From Muraenolepis orangiensis (lineage: Eukaryota > Chordata > Actinopteri > Gadiformes > Muraenolepididae): a DNA stretch of 64,000 nucleotides. Of the stretch, positions 27,933-38,955 are shown one piece after another (positions within the stretch are counted from its first letter, which is position 1; the number at the start of each line of letters is the position of its first letter). The stretch covers positions 821,832 to 885,831 of the forward strand of contig CM051002.1 in the NCBI GenBank assembly GCA_027704905.1. Reading direction: 5' to 3'. Made by a program: the position numbers and the translations under genes. The notes under the pieces were generated by a model that made no database searches, had not been told where the DNA came from, and worked only from the letters and a program-made list of their open reading frames with translations.

Positions 27933-28607
27933 CAGAGAGCGAAACACCCCAGCCAATGAGCAGCAGTCATGTTCACAGTTGAGGAGGCAGAATTAGCTGA
28001 GCACAAAAAAAAGAGAAAAAAAAGAAGAAACTGTATATATATATTGCTGCCTGAAAGAACTTAGCTAACAGACTTGCCATCTATGGTGGTTTCTAATAAA
28101 GCACAATGGTAACAGTTTAATGACTTCCAATGCTAACATCATGTGCATGGAACAAAGAGAGGTGGCTGTAGCTTAGATGTGGAAGAGGATTTGATGAAGT
28201 GTGTTGAGTTGCAGGGGGTCCAGAATGACCAATGACCAATACAGTACGAAACAGGAAGAAGGAAAAAGTATCCAAACAACCTATCACTGCAGAACACTAT
28301 AGTGCATAACATCCATAATATAAGTGTCAATGCATTGATCCAAATAGGATAGAACGGGGCAAAGGACCCTAAAACTAACGTTGACATATCTCTAGAGGCC
28401 TAATTTGTATTTCAATTTAACATTTGTTTGAAGAGATTCCATATCATATTATGTTGGATTCCTGTTTTGATATCAACTAGCCCAGCAGCGCACACACATA
28501 GCACCAGTAGCATTGGTCTAAGCTACAACACACCTGCCTAAAAACTGACGACTCTGCACAATGTACAATCCAATAACATTGTTAAAGAAACATACGCTTT
28601 AGAGGAT
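27933..28607. other. No gene recognised
   Basis: A-rich segment at about 28,005-28,033 and AT tract at 28,034-28,044. The rest is unique-looking. Confidence 0.5.
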
Positions 28608-28610
28608 GTT

Positions 28611-28817
28611 ATGGACTCGGATACATTTAACAAAGTTATGGCTGACTCGGATATTCAGCCGTATTCATTCAAGCATTCGGCCGAAGAAATGCAGCAGAGG
28701 CCGAGGCCGAGGCTGAGGCTGAGGCCGAGGCCGAGGCTGTGTGAGCCGAGACATGGCCAACGGGAGCATCCAGAACCTGAGCTGAGGAGAGCTAACAGTG
28801 AGCTAACAGTGAGCTAA
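28611..28817 (+). CDS. Small unrecognised ORF, 68 residues, doubtful
   Basis: The first half (MDSDTFNKVMADSDIQPYSF) has ordinary, non-repetitive composition. The ADSDIQPYSF segment faintly recalls the acidic QPYxFEP-type leader of P2X7-like intracellular-domain proteins carried by some fish transposable elements. That resemblance is from memory only, and the diagnostic downstream cysteine cluster is absent. From residue 28 the frame runs into a GAGGCCGAGGCTGA repeat that translates as Arg/Pro/Leu, and it ends in the GAGCTAACAGT minisatellite. It is most likely a transposon remnant cut by repeat expansion, or a chance ORF. Confidence 0.25.
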   Translation: MDSDTFNKVMADSDIQPYSFKHSAEEMQQRPRPRLRLRPRPRLCEPRHGQREHPEPELRRANSELTVS

Positions 28818-28888
28818 CAGTGAGCTAATAGTGAGCTAACAGTGAGCTAACAGTGAGCTAATAGTGAGCTAACAGTGAGCTAACAGTG
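28789..28888. repeat. 11-bp minisatellite GAGCTAACAGT
   Basis: Nine tandem copies of GAGCTAACAGT, two carrying TAATAGT. Confidence 0.95.
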
Positions 28889-29226
28889 ACCGCTGGAGCC
28901 TTGGCTCAACTGGCCCTCCGAGGCCAACATGAACTTAATCATTCTAACTTCATTCTACTGCAAGGAATTTCAGCGTGTGTGTGTGTGTGTGTGTTATTAT
29001 GTACTAATTACACGGCAACCTCTTCTTGATCAATTATATTATATAATATGATATATTAGAAATTATATATACAGAGCTGCCAAGTCTCACCCTTTGAGAG
29101 TGAGAGTCACGCAATTTAACCTCTTCACGCGCCTCGCGCCACACTTCACATTTCACGCGCTGTTTCCCCCTTTCACTACTTTATAATTATTTTTTTATTT
29201 AATTATATATTTCCATTACTTGTTGC

Positions 29227-29676
29227 TTGAGGCTTGCCGTAGTTCGAGTCAGGGACAGGGTGAGCCCGCCCTATTCTGCCCCCGATTGGCTGACCGAGAT
29301 ATGTGATAACCAATCATCAGCCCTCGAGGCTAAATCGAACCAACCCAACGAAAGGCACCACGTATACAAACCAATCAGAGGCAGCTTAGGGCGGGTCATT
29401 GCGTCTCTATCCTATGAAGAACAACCTGAACCTATGAGAACAACACTTATGGTGGAGAAATCGAAAAGTAAACGTGAAACGTTTGCTCTTGATGGAACTC
29501 CATCATCCATCATGACTGTGGAGATGGCAAACCTTGAGCCACAGTGTCTCAAATGGGAGCCCCCCCCCCCCCCCCCCTCTGTCATCAAGGCATCACAATC
29601 TGCCACAAACACCTCCAACATGAGACATGTCATGTCAACCAAAACAAACAAAGACATGCACTTTATTTTTTTATAA
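29227..29676 (+). pseudogene. Open frame inside the DNA transposon, function unknown
   Basis: This 149-codon frame lies between the left inverted repeat and the minisatellite. The first part (SPPYSAPDWLTEICDNQSS, then HHVYKPIRGSLGRVIASL) has a non-repetitive composition. I associate it with sequence carried inside a dispersed fish element rather than with a host protein. A run of about 18 C residues near 29,561 gives the internal proline run and may hide a frameshift. No catalytic motif, zinc finger or membrane segment is seen, so I treat it as probably non-coding. Confidence 0.3.
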
Positions 29677-29918
29677 TATATATTATATATATATTATTCT
29701 GGTTCTAATTTTGTTACACTTAAAAAAAAATGCACAAAAGGAAAAGGCTGCTATTGTTTCTTAAAAGGCTGCTATGTTTTCTTTATATTGACATTTTATA
29801 AATAAATGTATTTTATTTGTCAAACTTTCTTGTTACAATTGTTTTCATTTCTACTTGTGCTGGTCAATTCTTAACACTATATAAGCATGAGGAGGCCCAC
29901 AGTGCAGGGAGAGCAGCT

Positions 29919-30437
29919 GGCATGGGGCATGGCATGGGGCATGGCATGGGGCATGGGGCATGGGGCATGGGGCATGGCATGGGGCATGGGGCATGGCATG
30001 GGGCATGGCATGGGGCATGGCATGGGGCATGGGGCATGGCATGGGGCATGGCATGGGGCATGGCATGGGGCATGGGGCATGGCATGGGGCATGGCATGGG
30101 GCATGGCATGGGGCATGGCATGGGGCATGGGGCATGGGGCATGGGGCATGGGGCATGGCATGGGGCATGGCATGGGGCATGGCATGGGGCATGGGGCATG
30201 GCATGGGGCATGGCATGGGGCATGGCATGGGGCATGGCATGGGGCATGGCATGGGGCATGGCATGGGGCATGGGGCATGGGGCATGGGGCATGGGGCATG
30301 GCATGGGGCATGGGGCATGGGGCATGGCATGGGGCATGGCATGGGGCATGGCATGGGGCATGGCATGGGGCATGGCATGGGGCATGGCATGGGGCATGGG
30401 GCATGGGGCATGGCATGGCATGGGGCATGGCATGGGG
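29919..30437. repeat. CATGGGG/CATGG minisatellite
   Basis: About 520 bp made of two modules, GGGGCAT (7 bp) and GGCAT (5 bp), in mixed order. Every unit contains the palindrome CATG. All six frames lack stops over most of the array, giving Met/Ala/Trp/Gly/His and Met/Pro/Cys/His/Ala ORFs of 170-214 residues, none of them a gene. The array sits inside the DNA transposon at 29,073-30,587. Confidence 0.97.
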
Positions 30438-30666
30438 GTGAAGACATCACAACAGTCTTAATGTTCATTTAAATTGAGATATTCCTCTAAATCGACGTTA
30501 AAAAAGGCCAAAAAAAAATCGCCGCCGGCCGAACGCATCTTCCCCCGAAAGTCTCACTCCTACTTTTTCCTGAAACTTGGCAGCCCGTATATAATTCATA
30601 TACGTACATCAGAAGCTTGCACGCAATGCATCCTGGTACATGTAGGCACTGGAGGCTCCTAGAACA

Positions 30667-31165
30667 CAACACTAACTAACACTAACACTAACTAACACTA
30701 ACTAACACTAACACTAACACTAACTAACACTAACACTAACTAACACTAGCACTAACTAACACTAGCACTAACTAACACTAACTAACACTAACACTAACAC
30801 TAACACTAACACTAACACTAACACTAACTAACACTAACACTAATACTAATACTAATACTAACACTAACACTAGCACTAACTAACACCAGCACTAACTAAC
30901 ACTAGCACTAACTAACACTAACTAACACTAACACTAACACTAACACTAACACTAACTAACACTAACACTAACTAACGCTAACTAACACTAACTAACACTA
31001 ACACTAACAAACACTAACTAACACTAACACTAACACTAACACTAACACTAACACTAACTAACACTAACACTAACACTAACACTAACACTAACACTAACAC
31101 TAACACTAACACTAACTAACACTAACACTAACACTAACTAACACTAACACTAACTAACACTAACC
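30667..31165. repeat. CTAACA hexamer / CTAA tetramer array
   Basis: About 500 bp of CTAACA units mixed with shorter CTAA units, with some CTAGCA and CTAATA variants. On the other strand the hexamer reads TTAGTG, one base from the vertebrate telomere repeat TTAGGG. Variant blocks recur (ACTAGCACTAACTAAC near 30,745-30,770 and 30,870-30,910). Confidence 0.96.
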
Positions 31166-31210
31166 TTTCATGCTATAGTGCCACTAACACCATCATGGGT
31201 TGTTTTGTTG

Positions 31211-31600
31211 TACATTGTTAACAATGTAACAGTTAACAATGTAACAGTTAATAATGACAATGTAACAGTTAACAATGTAACAGTTAACAATGTAACAGTT
31301 AATAATGACAATGTAACAGTTAACAATGTAACAGTTAATAATGACAATGTAACAGTTAATAATGACAATGTAACAGTTAACAATGTAACAGTTAATAATG
31401 ACAATGTAACAGTTAATTATGACAATGTAACAGTTAACAATGTAACAGTTAACAAAGTAACAGTTAACAATGTAACAGTTAATAATGACAATGTAACAGT
31501 TAATAATGACAATGTAACAGTTAACAATGTAACAGTTAATAATGACAAAGTAACAGTTAATAATGACAATGTAACAGTTAATAATGACAATGTAACAGTT
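31211..31600. repeat. 15/21-bp minisatellite AATGTAACAGTTAAC
   Basis: Mixed 15-bp (AATGTAACAGTTAAC) and 21-bp units, the longer carrying an extra AATGAC. Both lengths are multiples of three, so the plus strand stays open as repeated NVTVNN/NDNVTVNN over about 130 residues. The perfect period, absence of flanking coding features and stop soon after the array argue against a gene. Confidence 0.96.
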
Positions 31601-32019
31601 GAGGGGGCTGCAGAAGGGATATATATATTTTTAAATAAAACAAATAGTATTTAAGGCGGCCAGCATCTTTTGGAATTCCAAACATATATACATTGTTTTG
31701 CATGGCTGATTGTAGTTGCGCTAGTAATCCAGCAGGGGCACTGTGCCACTGCTGAATGGATGTAAGGGAAACTATGTGGGATTTTGATTAAAGCTGTAAT
31801 CATCCCCATTCTTCTGGCCTACCTTTGGGGGATGTCTTCAATTTAAGAGTGTGTGTGTATGTGATGGCCATGCTCAGTAGGTACTCCTTTATGAGGCTTT
31901 AGAAATGGGTGCACCTCATTCTTCTCCACTGCTAATGCATTAGTGATGCCTGCACATTAGATCGTTTCTTGGACCAAACGTTCATGTCCGGGGTAGTATT
32001 GAAGTACAGCTTTCCTTTC
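31601..32019. other. No gene recognised
   Basis: Unique-looking DNA between two repeat arrays. Nothing recognised. Confidence 0.5.
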
Positions 32020-32300
32020 TCTGTAAACCAGCCTGTAAATGGAAAACATGTTGGAATCCAGCCTGCAAAGCAGCGTGTAAACATCCCTGAAATCGGTCCG
32101 TGAAACCAAAAACCTGAACCAGTCTGCAATCCAACTGGCACCAGCTTGTAAATCATCTTGAAAACAGGAAACTTGTCTGTAAACCAGCTTGTAAACTGAC
32201 TGTTAACCACCTACAAATCTATGTTTAAACCAACAGCTAATCTATAAAGAAGGCAGTCGGTAAACCGTTCTGGAAACCAGCCTGTAAACCAATCTGAAAA
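32020..32300. repeat. Degenerate TGTAAACCAGCC repeat
   Basis: The motif TGTAAACCAGC(C/T) and close variants (TGCAAAGCAGCG, TGTAAACTGAC, GGAAACCAGCC) recur every 12-20 bp or so across 280 bp. The array is strongly eroded and looks much older than its neighbours. Confidence 0.7.
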
Positions 32301-32767
32301 TACCTGAAAAGAACACATATGAGTTTACACTGCATCTTTCTAGGCTTACTAACCCATATTGAGATGATGGTCCAAGTTTAAGTTTGCATGAAATAATGAA
32401 TGACCCTTTTTTCCCCGCCCGATACGTACAGAGCATGTTGTTCTATGTGCGCTTGTGGTCTTAAATAGTACTTTGGTTTGGCGTTCAGGGCTGGCGGACA
32501 TAACGGGATCCGTAAAACCTTGGTTAGTGGCACTGGGAAGTAAATCAGCTTCCTGCTAAACATTCATCAAACATCGATCTCACAGAGGGCAATGTGCCTC
32601 TTTGTAAATCTATAAAACATATGCAATAATACATTCTAAAGACAAATGAGTTTTACATATAAGACAATGAGGCCTGTATCCAGGTGACCAGAGGGGAGCA
32701 AAGGTACGCATCTTTTACCAGACACAGCAATTAAAGCCTGCTTGTTCTTAATATATTCACGGGAGCC

Positions 32768-32838
32768 CTCGGGTTCAGAGCCCGGTTCAGAGCCCGGTTC
32801 AGAGCCCGGTTCAGAGCCCGGTTCAGAGCCCGGTTCCC
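32768..32838. repeat. 12-bp minisatellite GTTCAGAGCCCG
   Basis: Five to six copies of GTTCAGAGCCCG. The in-frame period gives an EPGS repeat on the minus strand within a short ORF, not called as a gene. Confidence 0.94.
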
Positions 32839-33943
32839 ATGAATAATGGATGGATGAAATATTGAAATGTTTTATTGTGGAAACAGACAACACAAAACGA
32901 AAATTATTCATGAATTGTGAGTATGCACCAAGACGAACGTAATGTATAGACAGCACTTTGAGAGGTCAGTTTTATTGTTAACACAAGGCGGGTGGGGAAG
33001 GTACTTCCAGGTTCTGACCGACCATGGAGCAGTACACTGTAATTCTATTTCCTATCCCTCAAACCACCGACAGGGAGGTCTTTAATTTATTCATGAGCCA
33101 CGCTTCTCGTGCCAGAGAGCATTATACAAAGCCGGATCACCGGGAAGTAACCATTCTGTCCACAAAAGCCAATTACAAATCAGAAGCAATACAACAACAG
33201 CTCTAGACACCTTTGTCTTGTAACCATACCAACTGTCTTATGACAGTGATTTAGCAATTAACCTCACATTTAGGATATTCACTTGTTTGGTCATGTGATG
33301 AACATTCACATTACTGAACAATGAATCTCATTATGGCCAAGTGCCATATCCAATGGGCAATGTGTGAATGGTAATGTGTAACACCATCATATATGACATA
33401 CAGTAGTGCTGCAGAGACTCATGTTTTCTTCTCCAAGAAAACATGTTTGTTTGGTACAGATCCAAATTGCCAAAAAATAATGTAGCATTCCCACTAATAG
33501 TCAATCATATCGCAATATCTGTCCAAAACAATCACAGCATGATGTGTTTACTGTATGGTTCAGCCCTTTTTCACGCTGATAAATAGCATGTACACACTTG
33601 ATGTTCCTTAGAACATTTGAAATGGAAGACTCTCCGCTAAAGGTAAACACTATAGTCCCCACGAAAGGCAGGACAACCTTAACAACAAGTACCTTATGTC
33701 CCTGTGTGAGTGTGTGTGGATAGGTGTTCCTCTAAAGAGTCGCCCTATTATCAGACGGCCCGCGTCACCCCTGTTAAGGCGCCAGAGCGCCGCCGCCTAA
33801 GCTGTAGAGTAGTTTGGTTGAGCGATGGCCACACCAGGGGGGTCGGGAAATAATTCACCATAACTCTAGAACCCGTCAGAGCTTCCTATCTGCTTCCTAT
33901 CAGCAGGTGAAGGTCAGAAGATCTGCTCCCCTGGTCTCCTGCT

Positions 33944-34026
<83 letters not shown>

Positions 34027-35121
34027 GAGACAGGCAGGCCACTCATCTCTACACAGAACGCTCCACTCCAAGATGGCTGCTGACCAACAGTAAGTGGTGT
34101 GGGTCAACCCTATCTCCCCAGGGGGTTAAGATGCTGACGGTTGCTATGTAATCAATGAAATGTTCCTTCTCTCCCTACTTTAATAGCACAGCGCCCTACG
34201 CTGTGAGAAACCTTTTTATTTTAACCATATGCGAGATGCCGCATAACATACGGCCATCAAAACTGTCCCAAACATTTTAATTGCCACATAATTCCCCAGC
34301 CTGAGTAATAAAAACTGAGTACTGTAGGAGCATCAATTCAGCGGTAAAGCTCATCCCTTGTGTTGTCCAGATACCTGCCACCTCGCCAAGCCGGCTGGCA
34401 GGCTGCCAGGGAGGAGAGGAAGCGTTTCACTTGAGGAGTGAGAGCAACTGACAGATGCCTGAGCAGCCAAACAGCATTCATCACAGCATCTGTGACTAGG
34501 AATACAAAAGCCTCTGCTTATACACACAGCTGTGGCCATTAAGACCGCCAGAGGAAAGAGAACTGAGGAGAGGATGAAGTAACACATCGGGCGCCAAAGA
34601 GCCGGACGGCGCCCGCCTGGTCCCTGGACAGCTAGTGGATGGGTTCAGACCCCCCTCACATACATACATCACTGTCCTCTCTGTCTCTCCATCTCTCTAT
34701 CTCTCACCCTTGTGAAGATTAGGCTAGCTAGTTAGTAGCTAGCTGTGCCCACAGACTACTACTCCTTCTACTGGGGCCAACAAAAATATCAACTTTAAGA
34801 GAGTTCTGGGAGCCCCAATCTGATGGTCACCTCTGAAGGTTATCTCTCTGATCCTTCGTGGCTCCTGCTCCTGAATGGAGCGGATGGTACAATATGTGGC
34901 CTACCTTTGCTGTGAAATCATAATCTTGTGGTTCAAGTAGAATTTGGTAGGAACAAAATAATCATTAGATAGTTGCGGACACACAGATATGAACTACTTG
35001 CATTTTGTATCCAAAATTGTTTTAGTCCTTTTTTTGTTCATTTGTTTTATATAGCACAAGTTATGCATATTTGAAGGAAACTGAACAATGTGTGGTTTCC
35101 AGATCCCTTCAGTATGAAGGG
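32839..35121. other. No gene; one (CT)n array
   Basis: (CT)38 occupies 33,947-34,024. The remainder is unique-looking. I looked for exons around the 60-78-residue ORFs at 33,024 and 34,351 and found no recognisable domain. Confidence 0.55.
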
Positions 35122-35163
35122 CCCCTGGGGGCTCCTGGGGGCTCCTGGGGGCTCCTGGGGGCC
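35122..35163. repeat. 10-bp repeat GGGGGCTCCT
   Basis: Four tandem copies of GGGGGCTCCT, the last degenerate. Confidence 0.9.
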
Positions 35164-35524
35164 CCGGTCTGAGAAGCTGGAGGCTCTGATCAAACTAATC
35201 TAACGGTCTGGACGGACGCCAGGTTGTTTGGCCAGTGATTACAACCTAAGCCCCCAACGTACCGTATTAATCATAATTACTAATCATCGTTTCACCAACC
35301 GGGAGCAGAAACAGGACCGCGGTTGGGAAACAACGCGATGCAGGAAGTCTCACGACTCACATCCCGGGGAGACGTCATCTCTCTATTAAACAGAACCATG
35401 GGTGGGGCATGGGACATGTTTAAAGTCCATTCAAGGAAACCCACACAGCGTTTATTTATGAACAATGAAAACCCAAACAGAAAACTCTCCTGCGCCCTCA
35501 TGCGTCAACACTAACAGATGAGTC

Positions 35525-35532
35525 CTCTAGAG
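35525..35532. repeat. hAT target-site duplication CTCTAGAG (left)
   Basis: An identical octamer is at 36,315-36,322, immediately outside the right terminus. Eight bases is the standard hAT duplication length, and a central TA fits the Buster/Charlie preference. Confidence 0.93.
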
Positions 35533-36314
35533 CAGTGGTTCCCAACCTGGGGGGCGCGCCCCCTTGGGGGGGCGCCAAAGATCGCAGGGGGGGCGCCAGG
35601 CCTCAGATGATTTGAGGCCTAATATCATATTTCGATTTTTTTTAAATTTTATTTTATTTATTTTTTGTTTTTTTACATATAATTGTAACGCAATACATGA
35701 TTGTCGCTAAAAGCCTTGTCTCTACATTACAATAAAATATAGAAATTTATTGATTAATTAATTTTAATAAAAATTCTACAAATGAATCTGATACTCCTCC
35801 GATTCGCGCCAACATTGACGTTACTGTGTCAGCTTCTGTAGTAGTAACAGTTTGCTGTGCTTGCTAGCTAGCGACCAACTTCATAAGGTGAATATTTTGT
35901 CTAAAAATGTCTGAAAAACGTAAAGGAGATGACAGCTCATCTGCAATCAAAAAGAAAATGAGGACCTACCTAGAGAGCTATCTTAACTTAGGTTTCATGG
36001 AGGGAACGGACAAAACCCGCCCAGAGTGTGTGATATGCAGAGAGAAGCTAGCCAACGACAGCATGAAACCCTGCAAAATGAAGAGACACCAACAGACCAT
36101 GCACCCAGAAACGGTCGGGCGTGATCGGGACTTTTTCATAAAGAAACAACAGTTTGTTAGGGCTGGCAGCGATGTACAGAAGGCCACCGAGGCCTCTTTT
36201 GAATGTGCACTTTTAAAAGCAAAGGCAAAGTCCGGGGGGGGGGGGGGGGGGGTGCGCAAATTCCAACAGGAGTCATTTGGGGGGGCTCTGGGTGAAAAAG
36301 GTTGGGAACCCCTG
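35533..36314 (+). mobile_element. hAT (Charlie/Buster-like) deletion derivative
   Basis: 782 bp bounded by CAGTGGTTCCCAACCT and its inverted partner (CAGGGGTTCCCAACCT on the other strand, one mismatch), with perfect 8-bp duplications outside. It keeps the transposase start (BED zinc finger, 35,907-36,233) and then jumps through a G run to the right end. The catalytic and dimerisation regions are missing. It could move only with transposase from an autonomous relative. Confidence 0.95.
35907..36233 (+). pseudogene. hAT transposase N-terminus with BED zinc finger, truncated
   Basis: The 109 codons start at an ATG preceded by AT-rich DNA and encode a lysine-rich leader (KRKGDD, then AIKKKMRTYLESYLNLGF). 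A BED-type zinc finger follows, with ligands C41, C44, H61 and H66 (C-x2-C-x16-H-x4-H; PECVICREK...KRHQQTMHPE). The next part (FFIKKQQFVRAG) resembles the region after the finger in ZBED5/SCAND3/GTF2IRD2-related hAT transposases. Coding ends at a deletion junction marked by about 19 G residues. The frame then continues artificially through the right terminus to 36,320. Such a fragment could still bind element ends, but no catalytic DDE residues remain. Confidence 0.88.
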
Positions 36315-36398
36315 CTCTAGAGGAGCGTCATCCAGCTCCACCCATACACACATATACATATACATCGGTACACACTACAGACACTATGACAGACATGT

Positions 36399-36400
36399 GT

Positions 36401-36472
<72 letters not shown>

Positions 36473-36517
36473 TGGCTACTGTGTGCTGGGGTGTGTGTGT
36501 GTGCGTGTGTGCATGTT

Positions 36518-36597
<80 letters not shown>
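36399..36597. repeat. Two (TG)n microsatellites
   Basis: TG runs at about 36,399-36,468 and 36,522-36,597, separated by TTTGTGGCTACTGTGTGCTG and short variants. Val/Cys and Thr/His ORFs are artefacts. Confidence 0.97.
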
Positions 36598-36598
<1 letters not shown>

Positions 36599-36846
36599 AG
36601 TTTGGAGAAAACACGCATCCACGAATGACGCGCAAAGAAAGGTACCGGAATGTGTGAATAACAGCGCGCTGCATTCTAACCCGGATCACCTGCTGGCTTC
36701 ATCTAAATCTGAATCCGCTTTCAGCACCAAATTGTACAAATGCGTCAAACGAGGGTCATCAACAACGGCTCTTAACTCTGAGCTGATCGTAAACGGAACT
36801 TTTTGTCGAAATGGCTTTAAAGCACGTCGCGTCGTATTAATAGGGT

Positions 36847-37085
36847 CCCGAACCATCCAGAGCCGCCGGGGGGCACTGAACCATCCCGGTTCTGAACCAT
36901 TGAACCATCCCGGTTCTGAACCACTGAACCATCCCGGTTCTCAACCACCATCTGCGCCCCCCCCCGGCGGCTCTGGATGGTTGGGATGGAACCATCCAGG
37001 TCCCGAACCATCCAGGTCCCGAACCATCCAGGTCCCGAACCATCCAGGTCCCGAACCATCCAGAGCCCCCCCCCCCCCCCCCCAC
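36847..37085. repeat. GAACCATCC-based repeats with an inverted pair
   Basis: Four or more copies of GAACCATCCAGGTCCC (16 bp) at about 37,000-37,064 and related units based on GAACCATCCCGGTTCT at 36,882-36,942. GAACCATCCAGAGCCGCCGG near 36,850 is matched by its reverse complement near 36,963-36,983, so the block can fold on itself. Poly-C runs flank the copies. Confidence 0.88.
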
Positions 37086-37226
37086 ACTGGCGGCTCTGGC
37101 ACCGCCTCGCAACTAGTTGTAGACCTTTGAGCTGGAGAACAAATCGATCACTGAAACGCGTGGACAAGAGTACTGGTCGACATTTATATATATAATAATA
37201 ACTCTGGTTCTTACCTCTTTTAAGGC

Positions 37227-37379
37227 GAAGAAGAAGAAGAAGAAGAAGAAGAAGAAGAAGAAGAAGAAGAAGAAGAAGAAGAAGAAGAAGAAGAAGAAGA
37301 AGAAGAAGAAGAAGAAGAAGAAGAAGAAGAAGAAGAAGAAGAAGAAGAAGAAGAAGAAGAAGAAGAAGAAGAAGAAGAA
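37227..37379. repeat. (GAA)51 trinucleotide repeat
   Basis: 153 bp of uninterrupted GAA. It is a pure purine strand of a type known to form triplex DNA and R-loops when long. Confidence 0.98.
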
Positions 37380-38721
37380 TAGATCTCAGACACCGTTCAG
37401 CGTTCAGCGTTCCGTTGTCGCTCCAGACGCTGCGCGGTGATGAGGAGCGGCTCCCAGATGAGCACCGCGGAGCGCGTTTCTCTTTTCATTGAGTTCTCTG
37501 TAAATAGCACAGACCACTCCCCCACCACGACTCATATGGCCATCAGTGTTCTTTACATGGGGTTACACCCCCCCCCCCCCCCCCCTTGGTGGACGTGGTG
37601 CAATTTCTCAACTGCGTTAAGTTGACATTTGTCAGCTACACTTCTTGACCGCAATGGCCAAGATACTAATGTAGTACTACTACTACTAGTAGTAATGTAG
37701 AGTGTAACTTTTACCATTTTTCCCATCATGGTTTTCCATCATTTGCATTTAAGAAACACCAGGCTAATTGCTAATTACATTCAGCTGACATTATCTGATA
37801 TCACCAAAATAGTCCATTCAAACTCCCCTAAAAAGTAGGACAGTCACTCTTACTGCACTGTTCTCCTGGGGGGCACAAGACAGGCAGACAGGAGTCATAC
37901 CAGATCATAAATCAATTGACCCTTTTCTATGTGAAGACTGATCCCAGCGGGTGGGATGAGCGTCCATGCCCCCTCATGTGGATTCCCATCCTGTGACTGA
38001 AATAGCCGCGGCAGATCTTCAGTTTCATGATCTGTGGAGAACGTTCTGGGGATCCAGGAATACAAGCTAGAGCAAGGGCAAAGAAGCAGTTATCAGTCTC
38101 TATAATTACAGTATTCATTTCATGTAATTACTGCATTATCCCAGGGGACACACTGCAAGTGTTACATTAGGAACTTCCTGATATTGAACAACCTGGACGT
38201 GAGGGCTGATTGTAATATTAGACGCCTTTTCAATCTTCTGGGAGCGAGAGGAGAACCATCGACCACAGACCGGGACTCAGGGGATCAGAACCCAAACCAG
38301 AACTGGTTTCCTTCTTGTTAAAATCCAGCGAACAATGTGTGATGTTCTCATAGGGACATGTATAATGGCTATTTATATGGCTTACTGTTCCCAGGGTGGT
38401 GTAGCAGTGGTTAACTACTAGTTCATAGTAGTTAATTAGTGGTAACTGAGGTCTGCCTCAATACACTTCTAAATTAGGGTTTGAAACTTTTGATGGGTTT
38501 GAAAATATATGTTGACCCTGGCATATTAACATGATTATATATTATATATATTTGTATATTGCTCTCATTTCATGTATTGTCTTTTTTTTAGTTTTAAATT
38601 TAAATTTAATTAAATTTTGTTTACATTTAAATGTCTTCATTTAAATGTCCTATGTAAAAAATGATCTGGAATTAGTGTTTGTCAGTCAGACATTTTAAAT
38701 ACACTTGACAACAACAAATCA
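37380..38721. other. No gene recognised
   Basis: Contains a poly-C run (about 37,568-37,585), a TACTAC/TAGTAG palindromic patch near 37,672-37,698, and otherwise unique-looking DNA. Confidence 0.5.
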
Positions 38722-38955
38722 TGAGGATTGAATCCTCTTTATTGGTACATACATGTAAACATACAGTGAAAAGTGTTCTCTGCATTTAACCCATCCTAGT
38801 ATGAGGAGCAGTGGGCAGTATTATACAGAGGGGAGCAGTTAGGGGGTCTTCCTCTAGGACACCTCCACTGTTTTTGCTAGGAGGAGCAGGGGATTGAACC
38901 AGCAACCTTCCGGTTGTGAGGCGACCGCTACCTCCTGAGCTACACTGCCGCCCAA
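38722..38955 (-). mobile_element. tRNA-derived SINE, reverse orientation
   Basis: The left side carries the 3' part on the minus strand (AATCCTCTTTATTGGTACAT, AGTGAAAAGTGTTCTCTGC, CATCCTAGTATGAGGAGCAG). The right side has the tRNA-like head on the minus strand, with a B-box GGTTCAATCCCC-like match near 38,891-38,902, then AGGTAGCGGTCGCCTC. It is the same family as 43,574-43,750 and the most complete copy here. Confidence 0.85.

Larger units (their letters stand above)
29073..30587. mobile_element. Non-autonomous DNA transposon with internal minisatellite
   Basis: Terminal inverted repeats are visible: AGCTGCCAAGTCTCA at 29,075-29,089 and, on the other strand at the right end, GGCTGCCAAGTTTCA at 30,571-30,585 (13 of 15 identical). 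Sub-terminal sequence is rich in CACGCG and GAGTGAGA. The interior has a decayed ORF (29,227-29,676) and a 520-bp CATGGGG-type minisatellite. No transposase is recognised. Flanks are AT-rich (TATAT on both sides), so the target duplication is ambiguous. Confidence 0.6.

Noticed and set aside
29817..30461. Met/Ala/Trp/Gly ORF of 214 residues
   Set aside because: All six frames are open because of the CATGGGG/CATGG repeat; coding is not supported.
31178..31654. NVTVNN repeat ORF as an adhesin-like or antifreeze-type protein
   Set aside because: A perfect 15/21-bp minisatellite with no leader or flanking coding sequence; the minus strand also has a repeat ORF.
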